NCBI GenBank assembly: GCA_022605955.1
Contig: JAKCOZ010000221.1
Location: forward strand, 1-64,000
Origin: Rallus limicola
Lineage: Eukaryota > Chordata > Aves > Gruiformes > Rallidae
DNA: 64,000 nucleotides
Direction: 5' to 3'
Within the stretch, counting starts at the first letter, position 1, and each line of letters starts with the position of its first letter. Under the pieces are notes generated by a model that searched no databases, had not been told where the DNA came from, and was given only the letters and a program-made list of their open reading frames with translations. The position numbers and the translations under genes were made by a program. Below are positions 63,401 to 64,000 of the stretch, one piece after another.

Positions 63401-63822
63401 TCCTGTTAGGAGGTTTCAGACAAGCTATGCCTTTCAGGCCTAGCTTCTTTACTTTGGGAGTTATTGCTGGACGTTTAGCATGTTTTGAACTGCAGTCTGC
63501 TAGGGCCGAGAAAAGCACCGTAGGAGGTTCCAGGCATGTTCCCTCTTTCCAGGCAAAGGAAAAAGCTGAGAGCCAAAGTGACAGGGTCTGCTCGTGTGTC
63601 CTGTTAGGAGGTTTCAGAAAAGCCATGCCTTTCAGGCCTAGCTTCTTTACTTTGGGAGTTATTGCTGGACGTTTAGCATGTTTTGAACTGCAGTCTGCTA
63701 GGGCCGAGAAAAGCACCGTAGGAGGTTCCAGGCATGTTCCCTCTTTCCAGGCAAAGGAAAAGGCTGAGAGCCAAAGTGACAGGGTCTGCTCGTGTGTCCT
63801 GTTAGGAGGTTTCAGACAAGCT
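57487..63822. repeat. Divergent satellite domain (32 monomers)
   Basis: Monomers stay 198 bp but private or rare changes are denser than elsewhere: GGTCCGAG (57883), CTGCATTC (58477), GGAGGTTT with CCTCTTAGG (59071), CTCGGGTG (59467, 60259, 62437), CCGGAGG (59665, 61249), CTCATG (60655), TACATTGGG (61447), GGGCCTTTCCG (61645), GGTGCTG with CAGATAAGCC (61843), ACTTTAGGAG (63031) and CAGAAAAGCC (63427). AAAGCT/CAAGCC monomers recur (60061, 61843, 62239, 63427) but not in a fixed period. Less homogenised sequence is typical near array edges; that placement is inference. Confidence 0.75.
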
Positions 63823-64000
63823 ATGCCTTTCAGGCCTAGCTTCTTTACTTTGGGAGTTATTGCTGGACGTTTAGCATGTTTTGAACTGCAGTCTGCTAGG
63901 GCCGAGAAAAGCACCGTAGGAGGTTCCAGGCATGTTCCCTCTTTCCAGGCAAAGGAAAAGGCTGAGAGCCAAAGTGACAGGGTCTGCTCGTGTGTCCTGT
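63823..64000. repeat. Partial monomer at right window edge
   Basis: This is the first 178 bases of a plain monomer, cut by the window end with no sign of a transition to other sequence. The array continues to the right. Confidence 0.97.

Larger units (their letters stand above)
1..64000. repeat. 198-bp satellite array, about 323 head-to-tail monomers
   Basis: Every base belongs to a 198-bp tandem repeat in one orientation. Taking ATGCCTTTC as phase start, monomers begin at 72, 270, 468 and so on to 63823, with 322 complete units and two partial edge units. Individual monomers differ from the consensus by roughly 0-5 of 198 bases. Composition of the consensus is 44 A, 42 C, 57 G and 55 T. I recognise no named satellite family. 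Size, homogeneity and higher-order structure are typical of centromeric or pericentromeric satellites, but location is an inference. No gene, RNA gene, transposon or unique spacer interrupts it. Confidence 0.99.

Noticed and set aside
1..64000. CRISPR array
   Set aside because: There are no short repeats alternating with unique spacers. The whole 198-bp unit is repeated and spacer-like parts are not unique.
1..64000. Bacterial repeat-protein gene or prokaryotic origin
   Set aside because: Sixty-four kilobases of pure tandem repeat with HOR structure and CpG depletion, with no unique gene sequence, does not fit a bacterial genome or plasmid.
1..64000. CENP-B box or telomere-type repeat inside the monomer
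   Set aside because: The monomer has no TTCG core, and no TTAGGG run is present. The GTTAGGAGG motif is not a telomeric repeat.
1..64000. Transposon insertion, tRNA-like promoter boxes, or rDNA
   Set aside because: No break in the 198-bp phase other than three tiny indels. No terminal inverted repeats, target-site duplications or tRNA-like A/B boxes were recognised.

Overview
The whole 64 kb window is one uninterrupted satellite DNA array. It is built from a 198-bp monomer repeated head-to-tail in a single orientation: 322 complete monomers plus a 71-bp partial at the left edge and a 178-bp partial at the right edge. By my reading there is no unique sequence, transposon, RNA gene or convincing protein gene. 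The array length is fully explained by 198-bp units and three small indels: +1 at about 10344, -1 at about 38020 and -5 at about 52960. Both array ends lie outside the window.

The monomer is 50% GC. It carries 4-5 CpG where about 12 would be expected from base composition, and its commonest polymorphism is a CpG/TpG switch. Together with array size, multi-level repeat organisation and near-identical monomers (about 97.5-100% to consensus), this points to a eukaryote with methylated DNA, most likely a vertebrate and possibly a plant. The locus type is probably centromeric or pericentromeric heterochromatin. The species cannot be named from the sequence.

Layout, using diagnostic base changes to name monomers: (1) 1-26802 is a higher-order repeat (HOR) domain with an inferred 28-monomer (5544-bp) unit in about five successive copies. 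Each copy is altered by deletion or duplication of whole monomers. (2) 26803-32148 is an irregular stretch with private variants. (3) 32149-37296 is a 13-monomer (2574-bp) block duplicated in tandem with no difference that I could see. (4) 37297-38681 is a fragment of the 28-mer plus a link. (5) 38682-52541 is a second HOR regime with 11- and 7-monomer units, including an 18-monomer (3564-bp) super-unit present twice. (6) 52542-57486 contains a block related at a 12-monomer (2376-bp) spacing. (7) 57487-64000 is a region with more private changes and weak HOR order, which may lie nearer an array edge.

Within each monomer there is a near-perfect 25-bp hairpin-forming dyad, a trace of an older internal duplication (offset about 84 bp), a short hypervariable box and an apparently invariant box. 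Very long open frames occur on both strands only because 198 is divisible by 3 and two antisense frames happen to lack stops. They are not annotated as genes. The window therefore shows a detailed record of satellite evolution by unequal exchange and not a gene-encoded system.
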